From Scalesia atractyloides (Eukaryota > Streptophyta > Magnoliopsida > Asterales > Asteraceae): 64,000 bases of DNA. A program made the translations under genes and the position numbers. The notes beneath the pieces were generated by a model that saw nothing but the letters and a program-made list of their open reading frames with translations, was not told the origin of the DNA and did not search any database. Positions 10,279 to 21,868 of this stretch are shown piece by piece. The first letter of the stretch is position 1; the number at the start of each line of letters is the position of its first letter. The stretch lies in the NCBI GenBank assembly GCA_947069175.1, contig CAMTDV010000007.1:51851681-51915680 (forward strand), in the 5' to 3' direction.

Positions 10279-12540
10279 TGTCACATCCTGACCCGCAACG
10301 GAAATGGTAGTCGGGGCATGATTGGGTTATCACCAAAGCTCATGACATTTACTAATAGGTTTCATATTTATTATTTACAATTTAAAAAAAAACAAATTTC
10401 AATGAACATACAAACACCACATGTTCTAAACACAATATTTAAGAACTCTTTATTTTTCTTCTAAGGCAATCCCTATGTGTTCTTGCTTCAACCTGTCCAC
10501 CTGTATCATGTGTAAAAATAGGGTTTTGGGTCAACAAAAGTTGGCGAGTGAATCTTATGAAAACATTTGAACGAATTTGTTATATTGGTTATAAAAATGT
10601 GCATAACCACATATAAATATACGTATATGTAAATTTAATCACAAAACACATAATATCAATTAATGCACACACACACACCAAATGATGAACAATGAGATCA
10701 AGACTCAATCAAACGAAGCCGATCTAATGAGGCACCTGATGCTCAACTCGTCTCTAACGAGGAACTGATGGGCCTAATGAATGATTTGCACGCAACTTGA
10801 CAAAATGTAAACACGCAACACAACAAACAACATTTACATCACACTTTAGATCATATAATGGTAATAGCACAAGAGTTTGAATAAACGAAATAAATAAGGC
10901 GACACATGATACACCCCAAAACATGAATAAAAAAGGGGAGTTCGTAAGGATTCACTCACAGTGGGTGCGTTTTCTTATTGATGAAAAGTGCGCACGAATT
11001 GAGGATTTAACCGACGAAGAAGACTAACCTAGATAATAACGCAATAATTCGATAAATATATAAAATTAATATTTTGATTTAATACTTTTTGTTAGATTTT
11101 AGGTTATTTTTGTGGTTTTTATTGAGATTTTACAACCTTCGAAAATGTATTTTTAATTGATTTTTAATAAATATAAATACAAAAAGTAATATAAATAAAT
11201 AAATTAAAGTAAAATAAAAATTAAAAATAGCCTTGTCAGACCTGACAAGGTCTGACCGGTTCAACTGTGGTATTGGCTGTGTGTAGTGAGGCTCGAACTC
11301 ATGACCTCTCGGTTGCGTGCACGCAGCTCTTCCAACTAAGCTACGTGTCTAACCCGTTAGTTTCTTGATTTTTATTATACTTATTTACTTGTTAGGTTAA
11401 TTCAGAAATCAATAAATTAAAAAGGTTTTAAATCAATCGAACCGGTGCACAAAACTAGTTTCGAACCCGCGACTTCAATGCTGTTTTGCACCCAGCCCAA
11501 CCGGTTGAGCTGGGTGTCTAACCCAACATAACTTGATTTTTAATTATCTTAATACACACATTAGATTAGTACAGAATGGTTAAATTAAAAAGGTTTTAAA
11601 ATGGTCCGGCCGGCGTGTATGCTTAGATTCGGAACCGGCGACCTTAGGTTTGGTTTGCACCCGGCCCAACCAGTTGGGCGGGTGCTTAACCCGGTTTAAG
11701 ATTCAATTATAATATATATATATATACATACACTGCACTTCATCTTCCTCGTTTAAACATTTACCCAGAACATTTACCCGTTCTAGTTTTCAAACTCAAT
11801 TAACTTGATTGCTTAGACTAACATGATATATGAACATAATATATGAATTGAATTAGAAGTTAAGGGCGGTTACTAGATGGCAGTGAGTCTTCCGACGAGT
11901 AAATTCCAGCGACAGTCCGATGAAACAGGAGAGATGGTTTTTACGCAGGGAAACTTGAGAATTGAGAAGAAAGATTGAGCGAGTTTGAGAGTGGGATTGA
12001 TATCAGTATTTATAGGCTGCACAAGGTGCTTGATTTTTGGTTTTAAAAACCGAATGGAGATGATTGACTTTGATTTTTAGAAACCAAATTTCGGGTTGAT
12101 TTCGGTTTTGGAAACCGAATTAGTTGATTATGCGGTGTAGGACAGCTGGTGATTAACAAGGGCATGGACGAGATTACCGGGTTCGTTGATTTGAATTTGA
12201 AGGAACTCAGGCGTTCGTATATAAGATTAATTTGTTTCAACTCCTAACCAACTAGGATGTGTGCCTCAGTGGTGTTTGTGGTGTGTTGAGTGTTTGAAAT
12301 GGGTGGAGACCCGGGTTCGAAACCCGCGGTCAACACCTTTTGTTGTTTATTGTTATAATTTAATCTTTTTATTTAATAAACTTATCATCTTTGTTTTCAT
12401 CATTTTATTATTATTATTTCATTTATTATCCTATATATTTTTTTTAATATTACGAATTTTTAAACTTTTAACACATTATACGTATATTTAAATTTCTAAA
12501 TGGTGCGGGTTTTAGAAACCGTTTAACTGCGGATGTTACA
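10279..12540 (-). repeat. Element A 5' LTR (right copy)
   Basis: 2,262 bp, collinear with 4985-7245. tRNA-like modules recur at about 11355-11275, 11525-11450 and 11693-11625 (minus). Here module 1 has a textbook A-box, TAGCTTAGTTGG, while module 3's B-box has gained one base (GATTCGGAACC on plus). The TATA box is near 12010 (minus strand). It abuts TSD CCATC at 12541. Confidence 0.92.
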
Positions 12541-12545
12541 CCATC

Positions 12546-13400
12546 TTATCAGCATAAAATCTCATTCTCCAACTATCTTTTATGGAAAGGAAGATTCACT
12601 CAGTCCTTTCGTACCTCAATTTATTAACTCACATCGACGGACCCGCAAAAATACCGCCAAATCCAAAACCATGGATATAAAATCAATACCGAACCCAGAC
12701 CATGTCACCTGGCAGGAGGCTGACTAGCCTGTACTTCTCCTCATTCAGTCTACGCTGACCGAGGAAGCCATGTCTGAGGCACTCGGTCACACCATAATCT
12801 TTGAGGCTTGGTATGCTCTTGAACACACATATAGTCACTAAACTACCGAACGAATGCATACACTTCATGACCGCACCGGGTTCTTCAAAAAGGCCCGTCA
12901 TGAGTCGAAGAAAATGGCTAGAAATTTAAAATGTTATGTGGGCTCGGTTGATCATTAGAAACATTCTCCACTGCTTAGAGAACCTCCACCTTTTCGTGAC
13001 ATTCTTGATCAAGCTGAAAATCATGAGATCTTTCTCCAAACATTAACACTCAACCCCTACCCATACGGGCTGCCCATCTCAGAACAATTCTCGTGACTCT
13101 TCATCACATAGCAGGTTTCGTGGATCTTCTTCGAATTGTGACCGCTCAACAATCAATTGACGACCACGCATTGCCAATTAGGTTGGAAAGACGATCACCA
13201 CGCGACCTCCTGCCCTAATCTCGCAAGTTATGCTCAAATAGCCACTCCTCTAGATGCCAATCTTGCTCAGGCTTTTAATGCCCAATGAAGTCTCAATACG
13301 GATTAGACAACCGATTCCGATGCCACCACCCACATGCTTTGTTCCACAGATGGTTTAGGTGAAACACACAACAACACGGGTAACAATTTTGTCACCTTTG
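12546..13400 (+). pseudogene. Copia Gag, zinc knuckle and protease remnants
   Basis: Continuation of the Copia interior right of element A. About 12738-12905 encodes a Gag-like stretch in broken frames (LIQSTLTEEAMSEAL, EAWYALEHTYSH, MHTLHDRTGFFKKA). About 13150-13230 holds a zinc-knuckle remnant (CQLGWKDDHHATSCPN). Positions 13301-13336 read DSDATTHM after TTD. This is the Copia protease active-site region (usually D-S-G), so the catalytic Asp is kept but the Gly is replaced by Asp. Many stops and frameshifts show long decay. Confidence 0.7.
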
Positions 13401-13419
13401 GTAATGGTTAATCGTTACG

Positions 13420-14310
13420 GTCTAAAAAATCGGTAGTTCTAAATTAAATAACATACCATTACAAAATGTCATTGTGGTATCTAGTAGCACAAGAAATCTA
13501 TTGGCTATTAGTAGACTAACCAAGGATGTCCCTGTTGATGTTTTATTCTTTAACAATTTTTTCCACATCCAGTACTGAAAAACGACGGTGGCCCTTGCTA
13601 GAGACACCTCTGAGAATGGATTATATGTCCTGCCTCATGGTCATAAGTCTCTTGTTGCTGCCATGGCTGCTCCACAATTACGTGCTTCCTTTGATAAATG
13701 GCATAGTCGTTTAGGCTATTTGTCGTTTGATGTCATTTCCAATTTTAATAAACTTGGACAAGTGTTTTTTCGTCCTTACTTCCCAAATAGGGCTTATGTG
13801 CTTCGTGTCAACTTACAAAGGCACAATGTTTACCTTTTTCTGAAAATAATAAACGATCCTCACATGTGTTGGATGATTCATTGTGATATTTGGGGCCCCG
13901 AGCCAGTGCCGTCTATGGATGGATATTTATATTATGTCATATTTGCGGATGATTTCTCTTACTGCTTGGTTGCATCCCTTAAAACTCAAGTTCGATTTTT
14001 ATAACATACTCGTCACATAACCGAAACAGGTTTAGCAATGATGTTCAACTCTCATGCACCGGACAATTGTGGACAGATGCCTTCACATCCGCCACCTACA
14101 TTATCATTCGGCTCCCTACGCAACTTCTAAACAATAAATCTCCATTCGAACTATTGTTTCATCATCCACCATCTTACTCGAATTTTCATGTGTTTAGATA
14201 TCGGTTCTTTCCATACTTACGAGACTATACCAAACGCGAACTTCTTCCAAGAAGTGCACCTCGCATTTTTTCGGAAATAGTCCTAAATATAACGGTTATC
14301 GGTGTCTAGA
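13420..14310 (+). pseudogene. Copia GAG-pre-integrase and integrase remnant
   Basis: Integrase would insert the cDNA into host chromatin. 13588-14004 encodes SENGLYVLPHGH, then WHSRLGYLSFDVI (the His-containing GAG-pre-integrase box), then HCDIWGPEPVPSMDGYLYY and FADDFS, the first part of the integrase core with its leading Asp. After a frame break, 14067-14309 encodes the C-terminal part (SATYIIIRLPTQLLNN, SPFELLFHHPPSY, then a Pro-Arg-Ser-containing end typical of this family). The block between the halves, with the second catalytic Asp and the Glu, is missing or unreadable. Non-functional. Confidence 0.8.
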
Positions 14311-14554
14311 CGAAACTACATCATGAGTCTATATGACTCATCATACAAAATTCGATGAAGAAAATTTTCCATTTTCGGGTGTTGTCGGAAATATTGATGA
14401 GACAAAACTTCTTTTGTCCAATTTTGAAGAATCAATTCTCGATCCGGATCCTCAAATACCATTCAAAAAACCCACATAAAATAAACCAAGCTGCACATCT
14501 TCCCCTATTTGTAATATGTGTCCTTCATATGGTCACAACCCAGCTCCAAGTCTA

Positions 14555-14957
14555 ATCCAACCAGCCTTTAGCTACAGACCGAACAACCCACCCTAAATCA
14601 CAATCAGCGCCCCATCCCAACAGCCCTTACCCGCAGCCAAACAACACCATCCAACCCGGATTCAAAACCGGAAAACAACCCATCAACTTCATCTCCTACC
14701 CACAGCTCATCCTCTCTCACAAGCCCAATAATTCCCACTAATTCCTTACCTCAAACCAGCCTATTGACTGCACTCCCCACCCTACGCATGACTCACTCTG
14801 ATCACACTTCTCATCCAATTCTCACAAATTCTCAACTTTAACCTACCATCTAACTCATCCCATGAACACACGCTCCTAACAAGGAATATTCACAAAAGCT
14901 CTTTGAACAGTTTCGATCCAAGCTTCGCGTCGGATCCCTACCTGCTTGCTTGACGGG
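14555..14957 (+). pseudogene. Copia spacer with RT/RNase H deletion scar
   Basis: A Pro/Ser/Gln-rich spacer follows integrase, as in intact Copia polyproteins. It ends in HPMNTRS at about 14860-14880, a motif that normally introduces RT. Within a few codons the text becomes IFTKAL, then FEQFRSKLRVGS, which resembles the extreme C-terminus of the RNase H domain. The complete RT and most of RNase H are therefore absent, with one stop and one frameshift at the scar. A GACGGGG tract (about 14952) before the LTR is the likely polypurine tract. Confidence 0.7.
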
Positions 14958-15120
14958 GTAATAGGCACCTTGAATTCAAAATTCAAAATACTTTGACCAA
15001 TTAATTACTGTTGTAACTTATTTTTGTAAAGGAGATAATCTCTCCAAATTAGTTGCATATCTCTTTTGTATATATTGTGATTATCTTATCAATAGAAAAT
15101 GATCCTTTACGACTCTTTCA
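14958..15120 (+). repeat. Copia 3' LTR
   Basis: Aligned with 4684-4857 over its whole length and ending CTTTCA at 15120. It lacks the TA expansion seen in the left copy. Confidence 0.8.
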
Positions 15121-15737
15121 ACTCTCTTGCACCTGTACCACATATACAACTAGCTATTAAGTTCTAAACAAAATAAGTTAGAATACACCAATGAGATATG
15201 AAGCGAGAAAAGCTAAAGGGCACATAAAAGAATGTAAAATCAAGCTTTTCAAACATGAAGAATTCTATGTGAAACAACCACAAAGGATTTATATTGCTTG
15301 GTAATGGGATTGAACTTGTAAACCAAAGCTATGTGAGAACTTAAATGTAGGAGATGAATGGCAGTCGACTGACTAACGATGACAAGAAAACCTTATTGTA
15401 TACCTTCCATAAAGCCTTTGTCATTCAAATTACATTATATGGATCTGGATTGACTTAGCAAGTGCCGGGCTGGAAGAGCAAAAATGTCTTAAATGTATTA
15501 TACAACTTCTGTCTGAGAAGAAGAACTTGAAGAATGCATTGTCATACTCATATAATTCATCAAGGTTTACCAGTTTTATTAAAACGAACATTCGTTTTGA
15601 TTGTTTATATAAATCGACTCGCATGGTGCATTTAGATGTAAGCTTTGTATGACATTTGGTAAACAAGGATATCCTTTCATTGCTTTTAACTAACAATAAA
15701 AATACCTATATCTTGTAATTTGGATGTCAAGAATTGA
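15121..15737. other. Intergenic stretch between Copia and element B
   Basis: About 620 bp with no recognisable gene, LTR or repeat. An 88-codon minus-strand frame (15430-15696) has no domain I recognise and poor coding character. Confidence 0.5.
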
Positions 15738-15742
15738 TTTGA

Positions 15743-16583
15743 TGTTGGAAATTTGGTGAATGGATAGTTAGTAAATTATAATTTAAGGAAATTATAATTA
15801 TTAATAAAATTTTCAATGTGAATAAAGATTAAATTCTTGAATATAGTTTTTATGTCTTTTAATCTGAGTCTTTATGTCTCAAGTTAAGTATATAATTAAG
15901 TAGCAATTAAGTGAGACTTTTCATTTATTATCAACTCTTGTAAAAATAGTAGGCTATGTGCCTCATTTTGAGATAGAGAAAAATGCTAGAAAAATACAAG
16001 AGAAGGGATCCAAGAAAAATACATGAAATATGGAGAGTTCTTGGAAAGAAAAAAATACTTGAAGACCCATGTGTTGGGTACTTAGAGAAATATCTATACG
16101 ATTTCATCACCTTCGTATCATATTTTTCCACAAGTTCTAACACTATAATTTTATCTGGTGTAACCTCGGACGCCTGAGTCATCTCCGGCAGTACATACTG
16201 CTTCGGCTGTTGTACCCCGGGAAACAGACGCGTCGTCTTTAGCAGAGGCGCGAAATCTGTTTTAAGGAAGCGTGTTGAAGACGTGCCTCAGCCACAACCG
16301 TCAACATCAGTTTATTTATTTTTTGCAGCCAAGAAGGATCGTACAAGGATACGCAGTTCAAGTTCTCGTAGCGGAAATTGTACAAGAAGACGCTTTTCAA
16401 GCTCTTGTCAAAGAGAACAATTTGAATCGATTTATTTAAATATGTTGTATTTCATATTTTATTTTGTAGTGATTTGTACACGGTATGGGTACTACAATTT
16501 TCTAAAATTTTGTAAATAGAGTATCTTTACAATTTTATATTTGTATATATAATTTTAATTATAATTGTGACCCATGTCCTACA
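15743..16583 (+). repeat. Element B 5' LTR
   Basis: 841 bp; shares with the right LTR the blocks GAGATAGAGAAAAATGCTAG, TGAAGACCCATGTGTTGGG, GTAACCTCGGACGCCTGAG and GTACACGGTATG. Frames at 15931-16182, 15983-16177 and 16283-16519 lie in this LTR and recur only in its partner; they are not called as genes. Confidence 0.85.
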
Positions 16584-16819
16584 AACTTAAAACAGATTTC
16601 GAGAGATTGTTGCTACAACTTTAAAACCTTATTTATAAGGATTTGGGGTTCACGAAAGGATTTATAATTAAAAAAATATTTTTTAAAGATTATGATCTTA
16701 TAAGTATTTTTTTTGGGAAATATGTATGTTGTACTACTTGTTGTGTTTGGATTTATTGAGATTAAGATAGAATCTTAAATCCTAACGTGGTACAAAATGA
16801 ATAGTTTTGGTTCAATCGT

Positions 16820-18060
16820 TTGGTTTTGAAACGATTTTGAAATCGTTAATTTTTTCTAACCTTGTGTTAGAACGAGTTTATTAGTGTAAACCATACGTTT
16901 TTTGTAAACGTTAAATTTCTCTAACTTGTGTGTTAGACTGGAATTATGGATGTAAACCATACATTTTTTTATAAACGTTAAATTTTCTTGAGAAGAATTT
17001 TCATGTTTTTAAATAAGAGTTTATGTTACTTGATTAAAGTTTTATGTCTCTAACTAAGTATCTATTTAAACCCATGGATTGATATGAACAAATAAGTTTT
17101 ATAATGATTTTTGTAATCACTTATTTTAAAGAGCGTGTTAAGTCGTTTAATATAAACTGATACGTTTTATAACGATTTATGTAATCATTTATTCTAACGA
17201 GCTACTTAGAACATATTTATTTTATAAGTTTTATAACAACTTTTGTAATTGTTTACTTCTAACAAAAGTGTTAGAAACGATTTTAAAAGCATTAACTATT
17301 GATTTTTGTAATCATTTATCTTCTAACATGCATGTTAGAAAAGGTTCATAAAAAGCATTAGTTTGAAAGCAATTTTTAATTGTTTATTTTCTAACGTGTG
17401 TATTAGAAATAACTTATTTATTTGAACCATATATGTGTTTATAAAAAGTCAAATTAACATTTGGTGGAAATGTTAATATTTTAACGTACGCGTTAGAATT
17501 TCTTTCATTTTAACACTGATTATTAAAATACAAATGCTTTGAAATTTTTATGTAAACATATTATATTAATAATTTGTTAAGCATTGATATTAATGAATAT
17601 AAACACTTATATTATGCATTGTATGGTTTAGAAATAAAAAGTCATACATTGAAGTTGATGTTTGATTGGCTTCAAGAATTAAATCATCACAAAGTTATGG
17701 TGTTGTTGTGTGGGATTTATCACCAACTTTAATTTGTGATTTCTAAATCCAAATTGTCATGTTTTATATATATAAAATGACTTAAATTTTCTAACATGTG
17801 TGTTAGAAAATGTGTATCACAATTACAAGGTTAGAAGTTGTTCATTGTATAAGCCATAATGAATGGAAATTTTTGTGTAAATATTTAATTGCCTATGTGT
17901 GCATTAAAAACAATTAGACATGGTTTATTTTATAAACTATACCTTTAGAAAACGTTTTATGTAAACGTTCGATTCTATAATGTGCCTGTTATAACATTTT
18001 TTTTTCTAATATGCGTGTTAGAAAATGTTTAGTACATGTGTCGTAAGACTAAACAATATA
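16820..18060 (+). repeat. Degenerate ~65-bp repeats carrying 20-bp palindromes
   Basis: Immediately inside the 5' LTR of element B the pattern TTCTAAC-N6-GTTAGAA recurs at 16854, 16919, 17192, 17257, 17321, 17389, 17479, 17789 and 18004, with a weak copy near 17973. The copy at 17321-17340 (TTCTAACATGCATGTTAGAA) is a perfect 20-bp palindrome. Several spacings are 64-68 bp. Intervening sequence also recurs (AACCATACGTTTT, GTAAACGTTAAAT, TTTTGTAATCRTTTA), so this is a decayed tandem repeat. Each copy could form an RNA hairpin. Function unknown. Confidence 0.8.
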
Positions 18061-21029
18061 AAACCGTTTGATATTTTGGGTTTTGGTCTATGTCATCATA
18101 TACTCTAATTGATATTATTAATATTGTACATTGCAAAACTAAGAAAATATTTTTAAATGATTTTTAAAACAAAGTTTTGCATAGTTTTGAGAATTCAAAT
18201 GGTTTGTTACTCTTGCTAGAAGTAGCATTTGTTGAACAAAGTAACAATCTCGTGGATATTATTTGGTGGAAAACAACTCAGTGTTGTTGTGAACAAATTT
18301 AATTGTTCAAGTTTACTACTTAAATGTAGTCTTTGTAACAACTTGGTGTTGTTTTGAGCTGAATTGTCCAAGTTTAAGGTTTCAAGATGAAATGGGGAAC
18401 TTGTACTTACAAGTGCATGAAGTCTTATTGAGGGAGTACCTCAAGGCATGCCATGGGACGATATCGTTGAGAAGATTTCGTTCAGATTATAAAGTGTTGA
18501 AGATAAAAGCACTTTGATATTTGATGTCTACATATCGTCTATGCTTCCGTTTAAATTTCAAAAGTGTTTGGCACTTATGATTTAATTTCCAATGTATTTT
18601 ATTGTTTTGTGTTCAATATCTTCGGATAACACATGCAATTTTTTACAAAGAAATAACACCACAATGCTTGTGACGTATAAATTATTTTTGTGGAAAATAA
18701 TTATAACCCAAGTATACATTGTTTAAAAGAACATGGTTTTAAACGGATAGTACAAGGAAATTCGTGGACGTAAACAACTTAAGAGTTGTTGCATTGACTA
18801 AAGTCAAGACTAAACATCAAATGTATAACTACACCATGAGGGAATAATGAAAGAACGTACGGAGTGTATTGAGATGAAATACACAAACGAGATTCATGTC
18901 GACATACTTCGTTGGAAGTCATTGGAAAAATTCACATGTGTGAATTCTAACATACGAAAAAAAAATACTATATGCTATTGTATACCTTTAACAAATCTTG
19001 GTAGATTTGTTTCGATTGGTCTATATGTAGATGCGTCTATCACTTGATTATTGTTCGAACTATATGGAGATTTTACCTTCATTTGGGAGAGCGTCCTAAA
19101 TATACATATCTTCTAATCAATAACAATAGATGTGTGCAAATGACTTATGGCAAAATTATGAATGCCATTTTTTGAGTGTCGATCTAGTTGACTCTATCTC
19201 ACACATAATAGTGATTGTAGACGAGAAACATTCATCTTGTTGGTGATGAATGTGTTCACCAAGTGACTTGGATTAAGACTTATGTTTAAGTCCTTATCAG
19301 TCAATGTTAAAGCGTTGGAGATCAAAGGTAAACAAGTTATGTTACCTTAATTGAATGAGAAAATTTAGCTATGTGCTATATATAATAATTTGTGGGACCT
19401 TTCTAAATATTGATGTTTTAGGATTATGAATAAGCTTCGTTATTTTGTCTTAACAAGGGATGAATGTTGCAAAGTGATATTATGATATCCTTAGGGCTAT
19501 GAAGAATCAGAATGATGCATCTTCTGTTCACATGCTAAAGTATTGTAGTCTAAAGCATGCTAGACTAGTACTTGGTTAATTATGGGTCTTGATGCAGACG
19601 AATTAACTCTAAACATTAAAATGTGTATGAACATAAAAAGAATTTGTGTATAGACAAAGTTGAGGGAGAATTTTCATTCATTATAAGGAAAAGACATGTA
19701 ACTTTTGAAGAGTTTGTTCGAAAAGCTAACGAGGAGAACTCATTGTCTAGGCTTATTCTAGATGTTAAACTAGAATTATTCTTAGTTTGTGACAAACTTA
19801 TAACAATGGCATGTGTTGCTTTGGCAGCTCGAAAGCTTTTGTAAGCTAATGCAATATGAGTTGAATTCACTGATACAATGAGGTGATCTTGTTCAATCAT
19901 ATGTGTATAAATGTCGTCATAAATGAAGTTACGGAAATGTTGATCAAATGATAAGAAATGTGAGGAAGGATCCATTTAAGAAACAACCCTATAAGGGTAT
20001 ATAGAAATGGTTTTCATTACCTCATATGGATGTTATCCAATAACACTTAAATGTGGGGGTGCCTTGCATTTGTATCATAAAAGTTTGGCTATAAGGATTT
20101 GTAATCCAATCTAACATTGCAAAATCATGACTAAGTGAGGACACAAAGGTCGTAGTGCATAATAGAGTTGTGTTTGCCTTAAATGACACGTGTATCTTTC
20201 AAAGACAGATGTTATAACGAGATTCAGGTTGGCCACTGAGGTTATAGTCTTAGAAGTTGACAATAGGCAAAATTAACTTACGAGTTAACAACACATCATG
20301 ACAACTGATCTCAATTGTGTAAATTTATCAGTAGTGACTTGATAAAGTCAACGATAATGTTATGGATCCAACAACCAGAGGGTTTATTAGAGATCAAGTT
20401 GTGGAATGAGACTAAAGCCCATGGAAAAAAGGTGTGTGAAGGAAACCTAACTTAGTTGACTGAAGATCCCAAGATCTAAGTTCAATAGGACAACGAATTC
20501 ATATGCCTAAGGGTTGTCACTATGGGGGCATAGCTGATATGCATAAGCTAGTATATATGGTATATATACCCCCTAAATGATAAAAGGGTGTTTAAATACG
20601 TCCTAGTTCATTCATATGAAATTCAGTGACAAATTGTGAGGCTAAGCATATTATGTGGTAACTGATTTTGTGTAATCATGGTAACCACGATGCTTTTAAT
20701 GATTTAAGGAGAATCACCTATGTTAGAGAGAAATGGGAACTGGGGGCATAATTCTAAGAGCTCTCGCAGAACTAGGAAAGTGTTCCATGACCATTATTGG
20801 ACACAACTATGAGGGGATAACCGGCTAAGGAGAGTATTATGTGAAGTGTATTGTCGTCTACACAAATGTGGATTTGTTCAAGGAAATCGCGTATAGAAAT
20901 CGCTAGAAGGCTAAATATACTTCACAACGGAAAGTTCAAAGGGAAACCTACTTATCCGGCAATACTCGACTGTCGAGGTTCTAATGGAAACTTTGTGTGT
21001 TTTGAACGATCTCCATTCATATGGGGGAT
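18061..21029 (+). other. Element B interior, remainder
   Basis: About 3 kb of non-coding interior. The longest frames (18847-19047, 19616-19975, 20851-21084) show no Gag, protease, RT or integrase motif, and nothing repeats. The stretch ends in the polypurine tract at about 21021-21029. Confidence 0.6.
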
Positions 21030-21863
21030 TGTTGGAAATTTGGTGAATGGATATTTAGTAAATTATAATTTAAGGAAATTATAATTATTAATAAAATTTT
21101 CATATGGTGAATTAAAGATTAAATTCTTGAATATAGTTTTTATGTCTTTTAATCTGTGTCTTTATGTCTTAAGTTAAGTATATAATTAAGTAGCTAATTA
21201 AGTGAGACTTTTCATTTATTATCAACTTTTAAAAATAGTAGGCTATGTGCCTCATTTTGAGATAGAGAAAAATGCTAGAAAAATACAAGAGAAGGGATAC
21301 AAGAAAAATACATGAATATATGGAGAGTTCTTGGAAAGAAAAAAATACTTGAAGACCCATGTGTTGGGTACTTAGAGAAATATCTATACGATTTCATCAC
21401 CTTCGTATCATATTTTTCCACAAGTTCTAACACTATAATTTTATCTGGTGTAACCTCGGACGCCTGAGTCATCTCCGACAGTACATACTGCTTCGGCTGT
21501 TGTACCCTGGGAAACAGACGTGTCGTCTTTAGTAGAGGCGCGAAATCTGTTTTAAGGGAAGCGTGTTGAAGACGTGCCTAGCCTCAGCCACAACCGTCAA
21601 CATCAGTTTATTTATTTTTTGCAGCCAAGAAGGATCGCACAAGGATACGCGGTTCAAGTTCTCGTAGCGGAAATTGTACAAGAAGACGCTTTTCAAGCTC
21701 TTGTCAAAGAGAATGATTTGAATCGATTTATTTTCATATTTTATTTTAGTAGTGATTTGTACACGGTATGGTACTACAATTTCCTAAAATTATGTTAAGA
21801 GAGTATTTTTACAATTTTATATTTATATATAATTTTTATTATAATTGTGACCCATGTCCTAAG
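21030..21863 (+). repeat. Element B 3' LTR
   Basis: 834 bp, collinear with 15743-16583 apart from small indels. The start is fixed by the adjoining purine tract and the end by the TTTGA duplication. Confidence 0.85.
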
Positions 21864-21868
21864 TTTGA

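Larger units (their letters stand above)
4985..12540 (-). mobile_element. Gypsy element A, gag-only non-autonomous (TR-GAG-like)
   Basis: Two near-identical 2.26-kb LTRs (4985-7245 and 10279-12540) are flanked by the exact 5-bp duplication CCATC (4980-4984 and 12541-12545), so the insertion is structurally complete. Orientation is minus: the primer site lies next to the right LTR and the polypurine tract next to the left LTR. The 3.03-kb interior encodes only Gag (9438-8090); protease, RT, RNase H and integrase are absent rather than mutated. Gag resembles Del/Tekay-type chromovirus Gag. The layout fits the published plant class of terminal-repeat retrotransposons carrying only GAG; assignment to that class is inference. 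Confidence 0.93.
4684..15120 (+). mobile_element. Decayed Copia LTR retrotransposon, host of element A
   Basis: Short LTRs (about 4684-4857 and 14958-15120) flank a plus-strand interior. The 5' LTR ends in CA at 4857 and is followed at once by a Met-tRNA primer site (TGGTATCAGC). Interior remnants run in Copia order: Gag (12546-13100), zinc knuckle, protease, GAG-pre-integrase and integrase (13430-14310). RT and RNase H are deleted. Gypsy element A sits inside the 5' untranslated/gag region. The exact LTR start is uncertain because the first bases differ by a small indel, and no target duplication could be confirmed. Confidence 0.85.
15743..21863 (+). mobile_element. Element B, non-coding LTR retrotransposon (LARD-like)
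   Basis: LTRs at 15743-16583 and 21030-21863 are collinear (start TGTTGGAAATTTGGTGAATGG). The 3' LTR is preceded by the polypurine tract ATGGGGGAT. TTTGA occurs just before the left LTR (15738-15742) and just after the right one (21864-21868), supporting a 5-bp target duplication. The right LTR end is then CCTAAG against CCTACA at left. The 4.4-kb interior has no Gag or Pol frame, so it would depend on proteins from another element. No TGGTATCAG primer site follows the left LTR. The TGTTGGAAAT start resembles some Copia LTRs; that assignment is tentative. Confidence 0.8.
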
